Shown here piece by piece: positions 35,431 through 47,403 of a DNA stretch of 64,000 nt (its first letter is position 1; the number at the start of each line of letters is the position of its first letter). The DNA lies in contig NC_079969.1 in assembly GCF_029852145.1 (NCBI RefSeq), positions 18,223,798 through 18,287,797 on the forward strand, read 5' to 3'. The DNA comes from Microplitis mediator (Eukaryota; Arthropoda; Insecta; Hymenoptera; Braconidae). Position numbers and translations under genes: made by a program. The notes beneath the pieces are model-generated. The model was not told the origin of the DNA, searched no databases, and saw only the letters and a list, made by a program, of their open reading frames with translations.

Positions 35431-36213
35431 TGCATGCCTTGAGCGCGAAGCACTGAGGCTATGCTCTATACTCGCCTGAAAATAAAAAACTCGAATGCGT
35501 CATATTAAATTGTTTCTAAATTTATAAATACACTTAAATGATACAAAAAAAATTATATTGTTACAAAGAAAAATGATTAAACAACAGTTTTTATACATTT
35601 TTAAGTCGACTAATTACGATTTTTCTATAAAATATCTGTTTTTAGTGACTTATCGCGTTAAGCTCCTCAGGAATCATGGGCTAGTAAACACTATAACTTC
35701 CGAAAAATACAATTTTCCAACTTAATTTTTTTTTTAATATCTCCGTATAGTTGATGCAAAAACCCCTTTTGAAAATGGCAGCTAAATATCTTATGGCTTA
35801 ATTATAATTAATATTTTTAGATAGGCATAACACGACAATTTCTACCCTTTGAGCAGCCATATTACTTATTTTTTTAAATATACATTTATTTCAAAAGTGA
35901 ACATAGTCAAGATTATTTGTATTTTTTTTTTTTTTTACTTATCGTTTTCTATGTATCGATTATTTGTCGATAGTATCGATAGATGGCACGGAATATACCT
36001 ATACTAAAGTATACATACTAGCAGCTGGCGTTTTTTAGGTAAAATGGCGGGTATTTTGAAAATTTATAATCTAATTTGTTTTAATTAACAGTCGATACAA
36101 AAAAATATGTTAAAATTAAAAATAATATAAAGGTTTTCAATGAAAAATTGTTGTATATGTAATAAACTTTTACTTCACTTGAGTATTATTCACATGAATG
36201 CTCAAGGCATGCA
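35431..36213. mobile_element. Possible element with 14-bp inverted ends
   Basis: TGCATGCCTTGAGC at 35431 and its exact complement at 36200-36213 enclose 783 bp without a gene. No target duplication is evident, so this could be chance or an old element. Confidence 0.45.
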
Positions 36214-36364
36214 CTTTTGGATTTTCCAAACTTTCTCAGATTTACTACTACAATTTAATGAATATTAAGTTACAGTAGCAACTTATGTAACTTATATCAT
36301 CATATAATACTTAATCGTTATGATAATTGTTATACTACATAAACTAAAAATTTACAGATAAGAA

Positions 36365-36669
36365 ATGAAACCAGTCAAGGTACCGGGATTATTTCCAAAT
36401 ACGTGGAGATACGTATTCGGTGAGTTTACTCTCCATAAAAAATAAGGATTAAAAAAACCCACATACAAGTGTACCCACAAAGGAGTATACGAGAATTGTA
36501 CAGTAACGATTACTAAAGAAGGTGGAAAATATATTCAAAAACCCCCGAAACACAATCATCCCGCACCACCGAACTCAAAATTAAAACAATCGTTAGAAAA
36601 GAGACTGGAAAACATAGCTACTACATCTCATTTATCATTAAATGAGATTATCAATGTATTAAGTGGAAG
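36365..36669 (+). pseudogene. FLYWCH-type exon of a MULE-like gene (exon 1, with stop)
   Basis: From ATG 36365 the frame reads a FLYWCH-like zinc-finger region: WRYVF near residue 18, then YKCTHKG, a second Cys (ENC) and KHNHP, the Cys/His set of DNA-binding domains in MULE-type transposon and FLYWCH proteins. An in-frame TAA at 36443-36445 interrupts it between TLHKK and GLKKP. It ends at a good donor (AAG|GTAAAT, 36669/36670). Phase and sequence join correctly to the exon at 48852. One nonsense change makes this a likely pseudogene, unless a start lies after the stop. Function of the original is unknown; it derives from, or is, a transposase. Confidence 0.6.
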
Positions 36670-36848
36670 GTAAATTATTAATTTCATTGCTTGTATCATT
36701 AGGTGGGGTTTTGAGAAATGAAGCTATTGTATTTGTCCTAATGTTAGATTGTTCAAAAAATTATGTTGTGATTTTTTATAATTGGTTGAGTAGTTTCCAA
36801 AAATACAATTGGTTAAAAAACTCATGTATGTATGCATGTATATATGTA

Positions 36849-36913
36849 TACTGCCGTGCTTAGGAAGAAGGCAGTAGGATGGAGTTACTTCCTTCTTCCT
36901 AAGCACGGTAGTA
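36849..36913 (+). ncRNA. Perfect hairpin, 23-bp stem and 19-nt loop
   Basis: TACTGCCGTGCTTAGGAAGA continuing to 36871 pairs with 36891-36913 with a single G-U wobble. The size resembles a microRNA precursor or siRNA source, but it could equally be the palindromic tip of a repeat: an inverted relative of the 524-bp repeat (17715-18775) begins right after it. No expression evidence is possible here. Confidence 0.5.
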
Positions 36914-37791
36914 CTTATCCAATCTTAATGAAATTTTCTACAGTTATTACATTGATCAAATTCGAAAGTAGGCTGAATCGGTAAATAAATTTAGAAGTCT
37001 TCTATATTAAAATTTTTGAACGCACGTTAAATATAATCAAAAATCTTCCATTTAAGCTCTTAACCTTTATGTTTTCACTAGTTCTTCTAATAATTTAAAA
37101 GCCTTGAAAATTCAGAAAATGATAGAATAAATAAGTAAAAATAAATAACTAAATAATTAAATGATCTTTTAATTTTCCTAGAATTTTTTAATTTTTACAA
37201 ATGTCATTTGTTAATTATGATAATTATAACGTATACCGTTTTCGAATTCGCGACGGAAACGCGAACAAATTCGGTAAACCGTATGTGGTCACCCACGTGT
37301 TATAAATAATATATAATAATAAATGACTCAAAATAATAAATAATTATACATAAAATAAAAGTGTGCCTGAACCAGCTCCTCAGGCTGGGTTAGTGCGTTA
37401 CAAAACGGACAAAAATAATACCAAATCCGGGGAGAGATCACGGGTCCAAATTTCAAGTGAGAGTGTATGCACGAAGCGGAAATATAACCAAATAAATATA
37501 ATTAATAAAAATAATAAAGAATAATTATCACTAAAATATATCCAGGAAATAAACAAACAAATTTTGGCTATCACTGGAATCCTTTTATATTCTTTAATTT
37601 AAATATATTTATAAATATAAGTCCAATAAAATATTACAATACCAAAAATCATTTGCTAAACATTAATTCTTCATAATAAATTTCCACAAATTATGATATG
37701 CTCATCACAGTCAAATAATAATAATCAAAATCAAATCAATACAATTATCCACTGGGGAATAAAATTACAAATTACAAATTTTCCTGATTAT
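36914..37791. other. Intronic DNA: inverted 524-bp-repeat relative, then unassigned
   Basis: 36914-37100 resembles the 524-bp repeat inverted. The rest, together with 42987-43321 and 47865-48126, may be one older element (perhaps an LTR starting TGTTATAAAT at 37302) split by the LINE and the solo LTR. That is speculative. Confidence 0.3.
37779..37791. repeat. LINE target-site duplication, left copy
   Basis: TTTTCCTGATTAT, repeated at 42987-42999. Confidence 0.8.
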
Positions 37792-37941
37792 TATTATTTA
37801 TTTATTTGTGTTAAGCAGGATACAATCCTCAATACAAAATATTACAAGAGATTGGATTTAAGGTAATTAATACACAAAGAACAAATATAAAAGTGGCTTT
37901 GAAAGTGTCTATAGCAAAACGGTTAAGAATTGAAATGAAAA

Positions 37942-40900
37942 TTAGAGGCTGTTTCTGATTTTGTGACTAGATTTACAGTAAGCAAAAAGCAATTGGGTTG
38001 GTTCCAAGGACCAGGTTTCTAAAAATTCTAAGGAGATGCTGTGATGTAGGTCGTTGAGGCTCCATTCTTTTAAATATTTCTCTCTGGGTTCACTAAGTGC
38101 TGGACAGTCGGACAAGAAGTGGGAAATGGAGTCAGATTCACTTAGGTAGCAGCATGGACAATTCTTCTGAGGGGAAAATTTGATGGTCTTTTTCCCAATC
38201 GATACGTTGCAGGCGTAGTGTGATGCAAGGCGTAGTTGGCAGAGTAGTCTGGCCAGGTGGTAAGGCAAATTGCTGAGGATTATGTTGGAAGCTGTGTGGC
38301 CAAAAGTCCTGTGATCGAAGATAAACTGACATGCCGAAGATTTGGTATATCTATCCACATCTAGGGAGTGTTGGTAGTTTCTGAATTTTTCCACCAGGGC
38401 ATCCTTTTTTAGACTCCAGTGAACTGGTGAGAGATTGTTAAGCATGTCTTCTTCCCCGATCTTTTCCAAGATTTTAGAAAGTTGCTGGACCCAGTTCAGT
38501 TTGGCGGAATTGAAGGGAGATTTTGTGAGAGATGCGAGGTACTTCAAGCAGACTTTGAGAAGTCGCTCATCAGGCATGTTCAGCATTTTGATGACCCAGT
38601 TTAGGGCAGCTTTCAGGACTAGGGTAGAGAAGTGATCTAGCCCGAGTTCTAAGCGAAGGGCATAGTTGGGTGTGCACAGCAGTGCGTTGAGCAAACGTTT
38701 AAAGAAGAATAGACTAGCTGATTCCAGTCTTTCTAGGTTATCAGGTTGCAGGCCCCAGACGTGAGCAAGGTATGCCATTGTGGACCGGATGATGCTACTG
38801 TGCAGTTTCGAGACTCCAGCCCAGGCGCTAGTCTTAAGTTTGGCGAGAATTCCCAAAACAGAGCTGGCTGCAATTTTACTCTTTTTTATGGCTTCGGTGG
38901 TGGCCAGGTGCCCTTGCAGTGACGTGCAGAAGGTGACTCCGAGGTATTCGAACGATGGGACGACTTCGATGATCTCGCCCTTGTAGGTGAATTTGCTTAG
39001 CTTCCTTGGAATGCGGCCAGTAGATCTGGTGACAAGTATCTTGGTTTTTCGAGTGTTTACTGTGAGATCGTTGGATAAGCAGTACTCTTCAAGGAGCAAG
39101 AGGCTTCTGCGTAGCTTCGCTTCGGAGGTAGCCAGAAGAGCGATGTCGTCTGCATACATCAGAAGCAGGATTTCGCGGGATCTAAGAAAGAGACCTTCGG
39201 CACCTTTGTTATGCAAAACCTGGACCATGTCACTGATGTACAGGCTAAAAAGAAGAGGGCTTAGTATTTCCCCTTGGAGCACACCCTCAGTGATTTGTAT
39301 GGGAGATGATAACTTGCCACGACTTTTTACACGCATATGTGTGTTATTGTAGAGGTTCATGAGAAGTCTCAGGATCTTGGCACTTAGACCAAGCTGATTC
39401 AACTTCTCCCATAGTTTTACATGTGGGACGGAGTCAAAAGCCCTTTTGAAATCAATAAAGAGGGCATACGTACTTACTCCCTTAAATCTGGCCTGGCATT
39501 GTAATATAGCTTGAAGGTTAAATACGTTGTCCTCGCATCCTCGACCGGGGCGAAATCCTGCCTGCTCTTCGGCGATAAGCCCGTTGTCTCCGGCCCATTT
39601 CCTCAAGCGTACGTGGATGATTTGAGTAAATACTTTGGTGATACTGTTTACCAGAGCAATACCTCTGTAATTATTTGGATCTCCCGGATTGCCTTTTTTG
39701 TGCAACATACACATGATGACTTCAGACCAGTTGTATGGAGGAATGCCAGAGTCGAGAGTTTTGTTAAAGAGTGAGGTAATTAATACAAGCCAGTTGTGCG
39801 GAAGAGCTTTGAGGAACTCATTGGTGATTCCGTCCGACCCAGCAGCTTTGTTATCTTTAGTATTGGCAATGCTTGCCAGGACATCGTCAGTGGTGATTTC
39901 AGCATCCAGATTATTGTCTACGTGGTTAAGGCACGTGTCCGTGAGTTGGTACTTAGGGGGATAAATTTCCTGATAAAATTCTTCCCACTTTTCTAGGGTG
40001 ATTTGAGGTTGGTGGTACTGATGGCTGCGAGTTGATCTGATGACGCTCCAGAAGTCGGAGGAGTTGCGAGCGTTGGCGAATTTCTTATGTAGCAGTTTGC
40101 TGTATTCAGATCTTTTTTCATTGTTGTCTAAGATACTCCGATTTGATGTTGTTATAGTCAGCCCAAAGTGCGCGGTCGGAAGGGTTTGATTTACAATTTT
40201 TTAGCTGGCGGTTAACCTCGGTTTTCTTCGCGTGGCAGTCTGAGTCGAACCATGGTTTTTCGGTACGAATACGCTGTGAGCAGGTTGGACGAATCAAGCC
40301 GCAATTTGAAGCGGCAGAGGTGATACCAGCAATGAGGCAGTTGTTTAGTTGGTCAGCGTTCATGTAGGTGGTATCGTTCTCGGCGTGAGGTGAGTAGAGC
40401 ATTTCCATTACGTAAGAGTCTTTATTTTCCGGGGACCAACGAAAGGACTGGTAAGAGGCGCCATCTGAGTCCGGCGGTGGTGAAGGAAGCGTCAACGGGG
40501 ATAATTCCACGGTGACGGGAAAGTGATCTGAAGTTGACCAGATGCTGTCAACCCACATGTCCTTTATGTGATGCATTCCCAAAATGTTGACCCAAATTAG
40601 GTCAACGGTGCTTTGTCCGTTATGATTAGAAAAAGTAAAATGTCCTGGCGAATCGCTGCGAGATCTCCCGTTTAGTAGTACGAAACCATTGGAGTCCATA
40701 AAGTTCAGCAGAATGTTTCCTCTTTGGTTGATTTCTTGATCTGCAGATGATCTGAAATCGTGGAGCATGGTAGATGTGAACAGATTGGAGTCAAGGTTCC
40801 CTAGACAGCCTATGCGGGAGTTAAAGTCACCAGCGACAATGTAGACATCGTGTGGTAGAGTATCACGAGTGAGTTGTAAGATATCCTGTAGGTCATCGAG

Positions 40901-41245
40901 TGACTTTGCGATGTCACAGGAGGGGGGGAAGTAGACTGAAGCACTGATAATTGAAAGACCTTGAGTGTGGATTTTTGTAACGATCCAGAATTCTGATGTG
41001 AACAAAGTTTGAGCCTTGGTATCACGGTTTGTGAGAGACAGTAGGCCACCGCTAGGCCTCCCAGGGCCGTGGGGTTTCACGGCTGGAGACCACGAGCTGA
41101 ACCAGTAGTTAAAGACGTTGGAAGACAATATTGGAGAGTTTGTGGCTCAGGTTTCGCTGAAGCTAATGTGTTTTGAAGTGAAGAGGTTGGTTGAATTCAG
41201 TAGCTCTTTGGAGCCTCTAATATTCCAGTAGGTGAGTTTTAAACT
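37942..41245 (-). pseudogene. LINE ORF2: endonuclease and reverse transcriptase, two lesions
   Basis: The apurinic-type endonuclease comes first (YWNIRGS at the start, GDFNSRIG near 40820, SDHFPV near 40530), then reverse transcriptase (FRPGRG, IDFKRAFDS, GVLQGEILSPLLF, catalytic YADD near 39150) and a C-terminal Cys/His patch (CPCC...HFLSDCP). Lesions: a TGA at 41147-41149 where the family normally has Trp in the SET-W motif, and a one-base frameshift near 40118. The endonuclease part is open from 41128 to 40118, the reverse transcriptase part from at least 39714 to 37942. It begins within a few bases of the ORF1 stop. Very recently inactivated. Confidence 0.9.
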
Positions 41246-41247
41246 AG

Positions 41248-42408
41248 TTACATGAGGGTGGTGTGATCGGTTTCTTGTGAGGTTAAGTTTTTTGGCAGCT
41301 GTTGGTTGGTTGTTAGAGGAAAAAAGCGCGAAATGTCGCTGCTGTTGTTGCTGGGTAAATTTGGAGCAAGGTTGTTGACTGTGATATCTGGATCGTGATT
41401 AGCAGTGGTAATGGATTTGGTTTCTGGATTGTACTTGTAGGTGCAGCCATCAATAAGGACCTTCAGATACCCAAATTTAACTTTCTTTCCATCGGCAATG
41501 GCTGCTCTGCCAAAGTCGCGTAGTTTCTTGGCTGCTACGTCTTCGGCTGGAGTCAGGTCATGGTTCACGTAAACTGGTATTTTAAGTGATTTTTTTTTGG
41601 CCATAACCTCACTTTTGGTGTGCTTGTCCTTGAAAGTTATTTTTATTTTATCTTTGTTTTTCCCAATTAAATCAGCACTGGAGATACTGTTTGCGATTTT
41701 GAAATGGGTGTTGATAAACTCGTTGACTGTAGTGAAAGCGTTATCGTTTTTGATTTTCAGGCCACTAATAATGGCGTTATTCTTTCTCAGTTGCTTTTCT
41801 ACTGATTCCAATACAGTAGAGATGATTGTTTTATTTAGTACTCGACCATCAAGGAGGTTAGCAGAAATATGAGTGGAGGACTGATCTTCCAGAGTCTTCA
41901 GACGAGTATGAATAGCAGCAATTTCATTGCGTAGTGCGATGTTCTTAGCAGTCAATTCGTCCTTGACCGCTTGAATTAGTTCGACGTTGGAGTCTTTGAT
42001 TGCAGTTATCTCTTTGCGGAGCGAGTTATGGATTACATTTAGGTTTGCTAGGTCTTGTTTACGCCAAATATCCATTTGCTGAAGTAGCTCCGGGAAAGAA
42101 GAACAAGTGTTAAATGGTAGTTCAGTTGTTGTATTGCTTGTAGAGCTATTTGCGTATGCCATTGTTGCCGAACTGCGGTTTTGTAATGGTGAGGATGAAG
42201 ATCTCTGTACTTTGAGTGGTGGGCTGAGGACGTCGTGATCTCTCTCACGCTTATTGGAGCAGTTTTTGAACAGTTCTGGGAGGGAGATTGAGGAATTTCC
42301 TTGACTTTTCGAAAGTCGATCGGCGTTAGATGGACGTCCGCGGCGTCCAGAGTTTGGCTGAGTACGAGTTTCAGTAGACTCGGGTGTTGAGCTGGCGGGT
42401 GAATTCAT
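41248..42408 (-). CDS. LINE ORF1 nucleic-acid-binding protein, 386 aa
   Basis: Intact frame. The N-terminus is Ser/Pro/basic-rich and disordered (GRRGRPSNADR). A coiled coil follows around residues 125-195 (regular leucines and isoleucines in LRKEITAIKDSN and LRNEIAAIHTRLKTLED). Then comes a globular, probably RRM-like part (IISGLK, ADLIGKNKDKIKITFKD). This trimerising coil plus RNA-binding fold is the usual plan of LINE ORF1 proteins, which coat the RNA. No zinc knuckle seen. ATG at 42408 is the first in frame. Confidence 0.85.
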   Translation of the reverse strand: MNSPASSTPESTETRTQPNSGRRGRPSNADRLSKSQGNSSISLPELFKNCSNKRERDHDVLSPPLKVQRSSSSPLQNRSSATMAYANSSTSNTTTELPFNTCSSFPELLQQMDIWRKQDLANLNVIHNSLRKEITAIKDSNVELIQAVKDELTAKNIALRNEIAAIHTRLKTLEDQSSTHISANLLDGRVLNKTIISTVLESVEKQLRKNNAIISGLKIKNDNAFTTVNEFINTHFKIANSISSADLIGKNKDKIKITFKDKHTKSEVMAKKKSLKIPVYVNHDLTPAEDVAAKKLRDFGRAAIADGKKVKFGYLKVLIDGCTYKYNPETKSITTANHDPDITVNNLAPNLPSNNSSDISRFFPLTTNQQLPKNLTSQETDHTTLM

Positions 42409-42562
42409 TCCCAGTGACTTAAATTATGTGGGTTCGAGGACTGATGTATGAATTCGACATTGTCCATACACCAGTAAATCACCCCGGGTGAGACAGGACA
42501 TGCAATTACCGGAATATTAGCAACTGATTTATGTTAAGCACGATTTTAAAACAAATTTGATG

Positions 42563-42900
42563 CACGTGTTTACAAAAACTTAACCTCCGAATGACTTTAT
42601 GAATTGATTTCGTTTCTGAAGCGGAGTTTTATATTAATTAGCTGGTGTTAATTCGTGTGTGAGAACTGTACTTATTACTGCACTGTTTGAATATTGAATT
42701 TTAATTTTTTAGAGGATAATTTATAAACTATTTGAAGCACGTGTTCACAAAAACTTAACCTCCAAATAACTTTATGAATTAAACTCGTTTCTGTAGCGGA
42801 ATATTATATTGTTTAACTGGTATTATTTGAGTATGAGAACTGTATTTATTACTGCACTTTTTTAATATTGAATTTTACTTTTTCAGAGAATAAATTATAA
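42563..42900 (-). repeat. Two 175-bp repeats in the LINE 5' leader
   Basis: The cacgtgtt(t/c)acaaaaactta block occurs at 42563 and 42738, and similarity continues across each unit. Repeated leader monomers often carry the internal promoter in LINEs. Confidence 0.75.
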
Positions 42901-42986
42901 TAGAAATCAATTAAATAAAAGCCACGTTTAAAAACACGTCACACGTTGCGCAGGCCCACAAGCCAATCTCATTTTTTTTTTTTTTT

Positions 42987-42999
42987 TTTTCCTGATTAT
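42987..42999. repeat. LINE target-site duplication, right copy
   Basis: TTTTCCTGATTAT as at 37779-37791. Confidence 0.8.
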
Positions 43000-44968
43000 A
43001 CTCAATATAAAATTCATATAAATAAAAATACTAATTTCTTTCTTGATTTAATATTATTCACTCTGGGGAGAGAAAGACGCGAGAACTCAAAATATATTCG
43101 GCAACACTGGGCTGCATACCATTAAATTACAAAATAAATTTTACCCAGAGAAATAATATTTAAAATACTATTGTAAGACAAGGAGTCGTATACGCTATCC
43201 TTGTCTATAATTCACTAAGGAATTTATTCAACGCATCTACGCACGTATACCAAACTCTGGGACATACGCCGAATATACTCAACTTATTATTATAAATAAC
43301 TCAGGTTCAATTATTACACATATGACAGAGTGATTAGCTTGCCAAGTCTGGTCGCACCTAAGTATTATAGACGAATATTAGGGCGCCACTGGAAGATGGA
43401 CTCAGCCTTCCAGAACCGGATGTTAATGTAATTTTATTAGATGCTTACGGTCGTTCGTAAATTTTATAATTTTGTGAGAGAAGAGAGGAATGATGAACAG
43501 GCTGAAATAAATTTATTTAAAACTTTGCTTTCAATTTTAATTACTCTAAGCACCTTGCTTTTATATTTATTTCCCTTTGATTACAACTATAACCTTATGA
43601 CAAACTAAATTCTTATGACAAACTAAATTTTCTCGTCCCCTGGACGGTTTCCTTATGACAAACTAATATTTACCTCGTCCTCTGGACGGAATCTTATGAC
43701 AAACTAATTTTTATCTCGTCCCCTGGACGGAATCTTATGACAAACTAAATTTTACCTCGTCCCCTGGACGGAATCTTATAACAAACTAATTACGTCCCCT
43801 GGACGTTTTCACACACACACACCCACGTTAAAATACCGTCCCCTGGACGTTAAACCTTAATTAACCTTTAATAAATCGTCCCCTGGACGTTAACCAAAAT
43901 TTTCCTTAACCAAAACATCCCCTGGATTTATACCTAATTTAATCGTAACATGTCCACCGGACCTAAATCACAGACACAGTTTTCTTTACACTAGATTGAC
44001 TCTACAACTAATTGACTCTAATTTTAACATTACTCAGTAACTTTCACTGTAATTTTATAATTCCAAATTTCCAATTAATTAATTAATTTTTGTTTCATAT
44101 AATTTATTAATTAATTAATTTTAACGCTTATAATTTTCCACTTTTAATTCGTCATTCAATCATTCACTTTATTTTTAATTAATTTAATTTTTCACGCATA
44201 GAATTTTATTATTTTATTCGCCACAATTAATATTCATTAATAACTTTTAATTTATAATTTTCTTACTTAATATTTTCACAACTAAATTTAATTCACTCAC
44301 AAAAATAATCCGTTCTCAACTTTACTCAAAATTTAATTTACCCAAAATTCTAGCGTCCTTTTTAACTTTGATTTATTTAAATATGTATTTAATTTTACTA
44401 AAAATTAATTTATCACTAAGTAAAGACTAGAATTTATTTACTAATTGACTAGAAATTCGGCCATAGAGTTGGCGTCACTCAGGTCCTGAATTTTACCGAC
44501 GGATTCGAGTAAATTGAAATTAATTCAGCCACTGGAATAAATTCCGGCCTCAATTAATTTATTGACGCTATATTATAATTTATCCAATTAATATTGCACG
44601 CAGAAAATTATTTTGTTTCGGCCAAAGGACCTTAAATAAATAATTTTGAGTTACAGACACAATTTAGTAAACGAAACGGCACGACAACTTTTGAGAAACA
44701 CGAGACGCGTATTTATAATGGCCAACGACCTTCCAATACGAAATGATTATAATTTAACCGACGGAAAGATATCAAGTAATTTAATAATAATTAAGTTTGG
44801 CCATTGGAACAAAAATTCCGGCCAAATTAAAATTATAATTTTACCTCCAGAACTTTACTGCAGCAACTGATGATGTTATTTCTGCTGCTCCCTGGATGTC
44901 GGTGTAATGTTCCTTTGGTTGACGGAACTTAGCCGGTCTCGTGTCGTCTCTGGCCTCTCTCTAACTCT

Positions 44969-47403
44969 TGTAACAATCGGTACACCTGAGTCACCACTCC
45001 ATCGAACCTTAAGTTCAAAATTTTTTCATTTTTATTTTTATATAAAATTAATCTGGAGAATTCGGAGCACACTCACCAGAATACAGTAGTGCATGGGGAT
45101 ACGTACATGCGTAATGTGCATGTGTTTTTATTGTATATATGTGTATATGTGTATGTATGCTGTCCTTAATGGGTACTGACATATTTTGGGTTTGCTCTGA
45201 ATTCCCACAGACAAGTGTGCAAGTATGAACGGTCAAGTTACAAGATTAAAAGAGACAAGCAACTAGAAAATAGTACGCACAGCTGCACCGCTATGGCCGG
45301 TCCCTTATGAAGAACTTGCTGATTCAATGTTTTCCAGATGTCCCACGCGAGGATTTCTTTGGGTCTTTCGCGACCGCGAGTCCCTCGTTATCGTAAAAGT
45401 CTTAATAAATATGTCAAAGCATTTCCTTGTTTTAGCTCGACTCAAATTTTTACGACTTTTCCAGTTAAAACATCTGTCACCAATAGGTCCCGCTGTTCAG
45501 CGGATCCTTACTATTTCTTTTCTAACGTACAAATCTCTCTCGAATTTTATTTTTACTTTTAATTTTTAATTACATTTCTTAGAACCGTCTAAAATATTGG
45601 TAGCAAGTGTCGTCATAAATTCGTCAGAGAGACGTTGTCTTTAAAAATTACATGGTCCCCCGCAGAACCTCTCTGTTCCCTTTTTCTATCACCCAAATTT
45701 TTCCTCTCGATTTTGTTTTTCTTAATTATATTTTTCTAGAGTACAATAATATGTTGACCATAAAAGTCATCACATATTTGTCAAAGAGACGTCGTTTATA
45801 AAATCCCACGATTCACCGCGGATCCTCACTTGCCCCTTTACCACCATAGAAGAACTTTTCTCTTAAATTTTTAATTACATTTCTCAGCAAATGCCATCAT
45901 ATATTTTATAAAAAGTTATTTTTGAACAGCCCACCGCGGACTTATTTTTTTATTTCACATCCTGTTTACTACAAAATACCAAGAACTCCCGCAATAAATA
46001 TGTCATTCTCAGCTGCCCAAAAATCAAACCCTTATATATAATTATTCCTCCTTCTTTAATCCATTCATTGTTTCATCTTCGGTCCCACTTTTCTTTCAAA
46101 CCTTTTCATATATAAACCCAGGAAAAATACTTAAATTCAGTCATTGCTTCTACTACCGAAACCCTTGTCGGATCTATCCGCGAGTAAAATTCCAAAGTTC
46201 GTTCTCGTGACGCTCCACAGCCTAGGCAATCGGGGGTCCTAGATCGATAATCGGAATTCAATTTTCTTTACTTCTGTAGTTAAAACCTTTGACGGATCCA
46301 TCTGCGAGTAAGACTCACTGAGTCGACTTCAAAATTCGCTCTCGTGACGCTCTACGCCTAGGCAATCAGAGGTCCTAGACCGATAATCGAGTTTCAATTC
46401 TTTTATTTAAAATTTTAATTCCGCGACTGAAAATTTTCTTTTTAAAACCTTTCCTCGTGAGGTCCTTCGCCTAGGCATCTGGATTCCTAGGTTGGATACC
46501 TAAAGTAAAATCACTTGAGTTCGCATTAAGATTAACTAAACTCCTTCACGTGATGTCCACCGCCTAGGCAATCGGAGTCTTTGTTCGGGAATAGTTAATC
46601 CTTTAATAAAACCCTAAAAGAAAATATATATATTTATATATATCATCATAAATTCACTCGACAGCAAAGCTGGCCTTTCGGTTCAGCGTTCAGTGCGTTC
46701 GTGTGAATAGATTCAACCTGTGAATCTCAATTGAAACTGTCATAAAATATTGTAAACTCCTGTGTACACAAATTCAAACTGGTGAATTCGGAGTAAGTGT
46801 GTGTGCAGGTATATCAACCTTTCTGGGTAAGTCTAAAATTATAATATTTACATGTAAGTACATAAGATTTAACCTGTCAATATACTACACATGTTTTTCT
46901 TTTTATACATTCGTCTTTTCATTTACTGTTCTTTTTCTCCAGCATTCAAGTGCTAGTAAATTAAGTCATAGTAAACCTAAAGTAAGACGGAGAAAGAAAA
47001 CGGTCTTCTCGAGGGCCCATATTCACCGACCCAATATCCCTCTCGCTCAAAAATCCCGGGCCTACCCTAACGCCACGCAGGTCATTGAACGGGACGGTCT
47101 ATAGTACATCCGCTCGGTACGAATAGACAAATAAGTTATAAAACGATAAGAAATTAAAACATTCTTATATCAGCCACGTGACGCCAATTCCTTAGTTGGA
47201 TGACAAAATAAAATAATTTCATATTATAACTTATAAATTAATGATCGGTACCCAATCACTCATAAGTTCTCACACTAACCACGTGACGGTCCAATCGAAC
47301 TCCTTGGCTGAGTTATAGAACAGGGTAATTCGGGATTCCGATATTAAAATAATAAATAAAATAACCCTTTCGCCCGTCGCCTTCACTCACTTCGATCGTG
47401 ACA
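44969..47403. mobile_element. Nested LTR-like insertion (TGTAACAATC...CGTGACA)
   Basis: A 2435-bp block absent from the other copies of the surrounding LTR. It begins TG, ends CA, and has CTCT on both sides (44965-44968, 47404-47407), a 4-bp target duplication. No coding region; probably a solo LTR of another gypsy family, orientation undecided. It has four copies of a GCCTAGGCAATC-type cassette (about 46220-46575). Confidence 0.7.
46205..46580. repeat. GCCTAGGCA cassette repeats in the nested LTR
   Basis: Units of the form cgtgacgctccac.gcctaggcaatc...gtcctag recur at about 46206, 46337, 46457 and 46550 with roughly 100-130 bp spacing. Each contains the palindrome CCTAGG. Confidence 0.6.

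Larger units (their letters stand above)
37792..42986 (-). mobile_element. Near-complete non-LTR retrotransposon (LINE)
   Basis: About 5.2 kb flanked by a 13-bp duplication (37779-37791, 42987-42999). On the minus strand: 5' leader with two 175-bp repeats, ORF1, ORF2 (endonuclease plus reverse transcriptase), and a short 3' end finishing in AATAAATAAATAATAATAAT-like repeats. A TAA-type tail is known from the I-like group, but the clade is not settled. ORF2 has one nonsense codon and one frameshift. At the 5' junction there is a run of about 15 extra T (42972-42986). Confidence 0.9.

Noticed and set aside
35431..36213. Firm call of a transposon from the 14-bp inverted ends
   Set aside because: Kept only as a weak feature, since no target duplication or second copy was found.
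38435..39996. Plus-strand frames over the LINE
   Set aside because: Antisense shadows of reverse transcriptase.
44646..45089. Frames at the LTR/nested-LTR border
   Set aside because: They cross an insertion junction and match only LTR sequence.
46799..47104. 101-codon frame in the nested LTR
   Set aside because: No domain, odd composition, inside a solo LTR.
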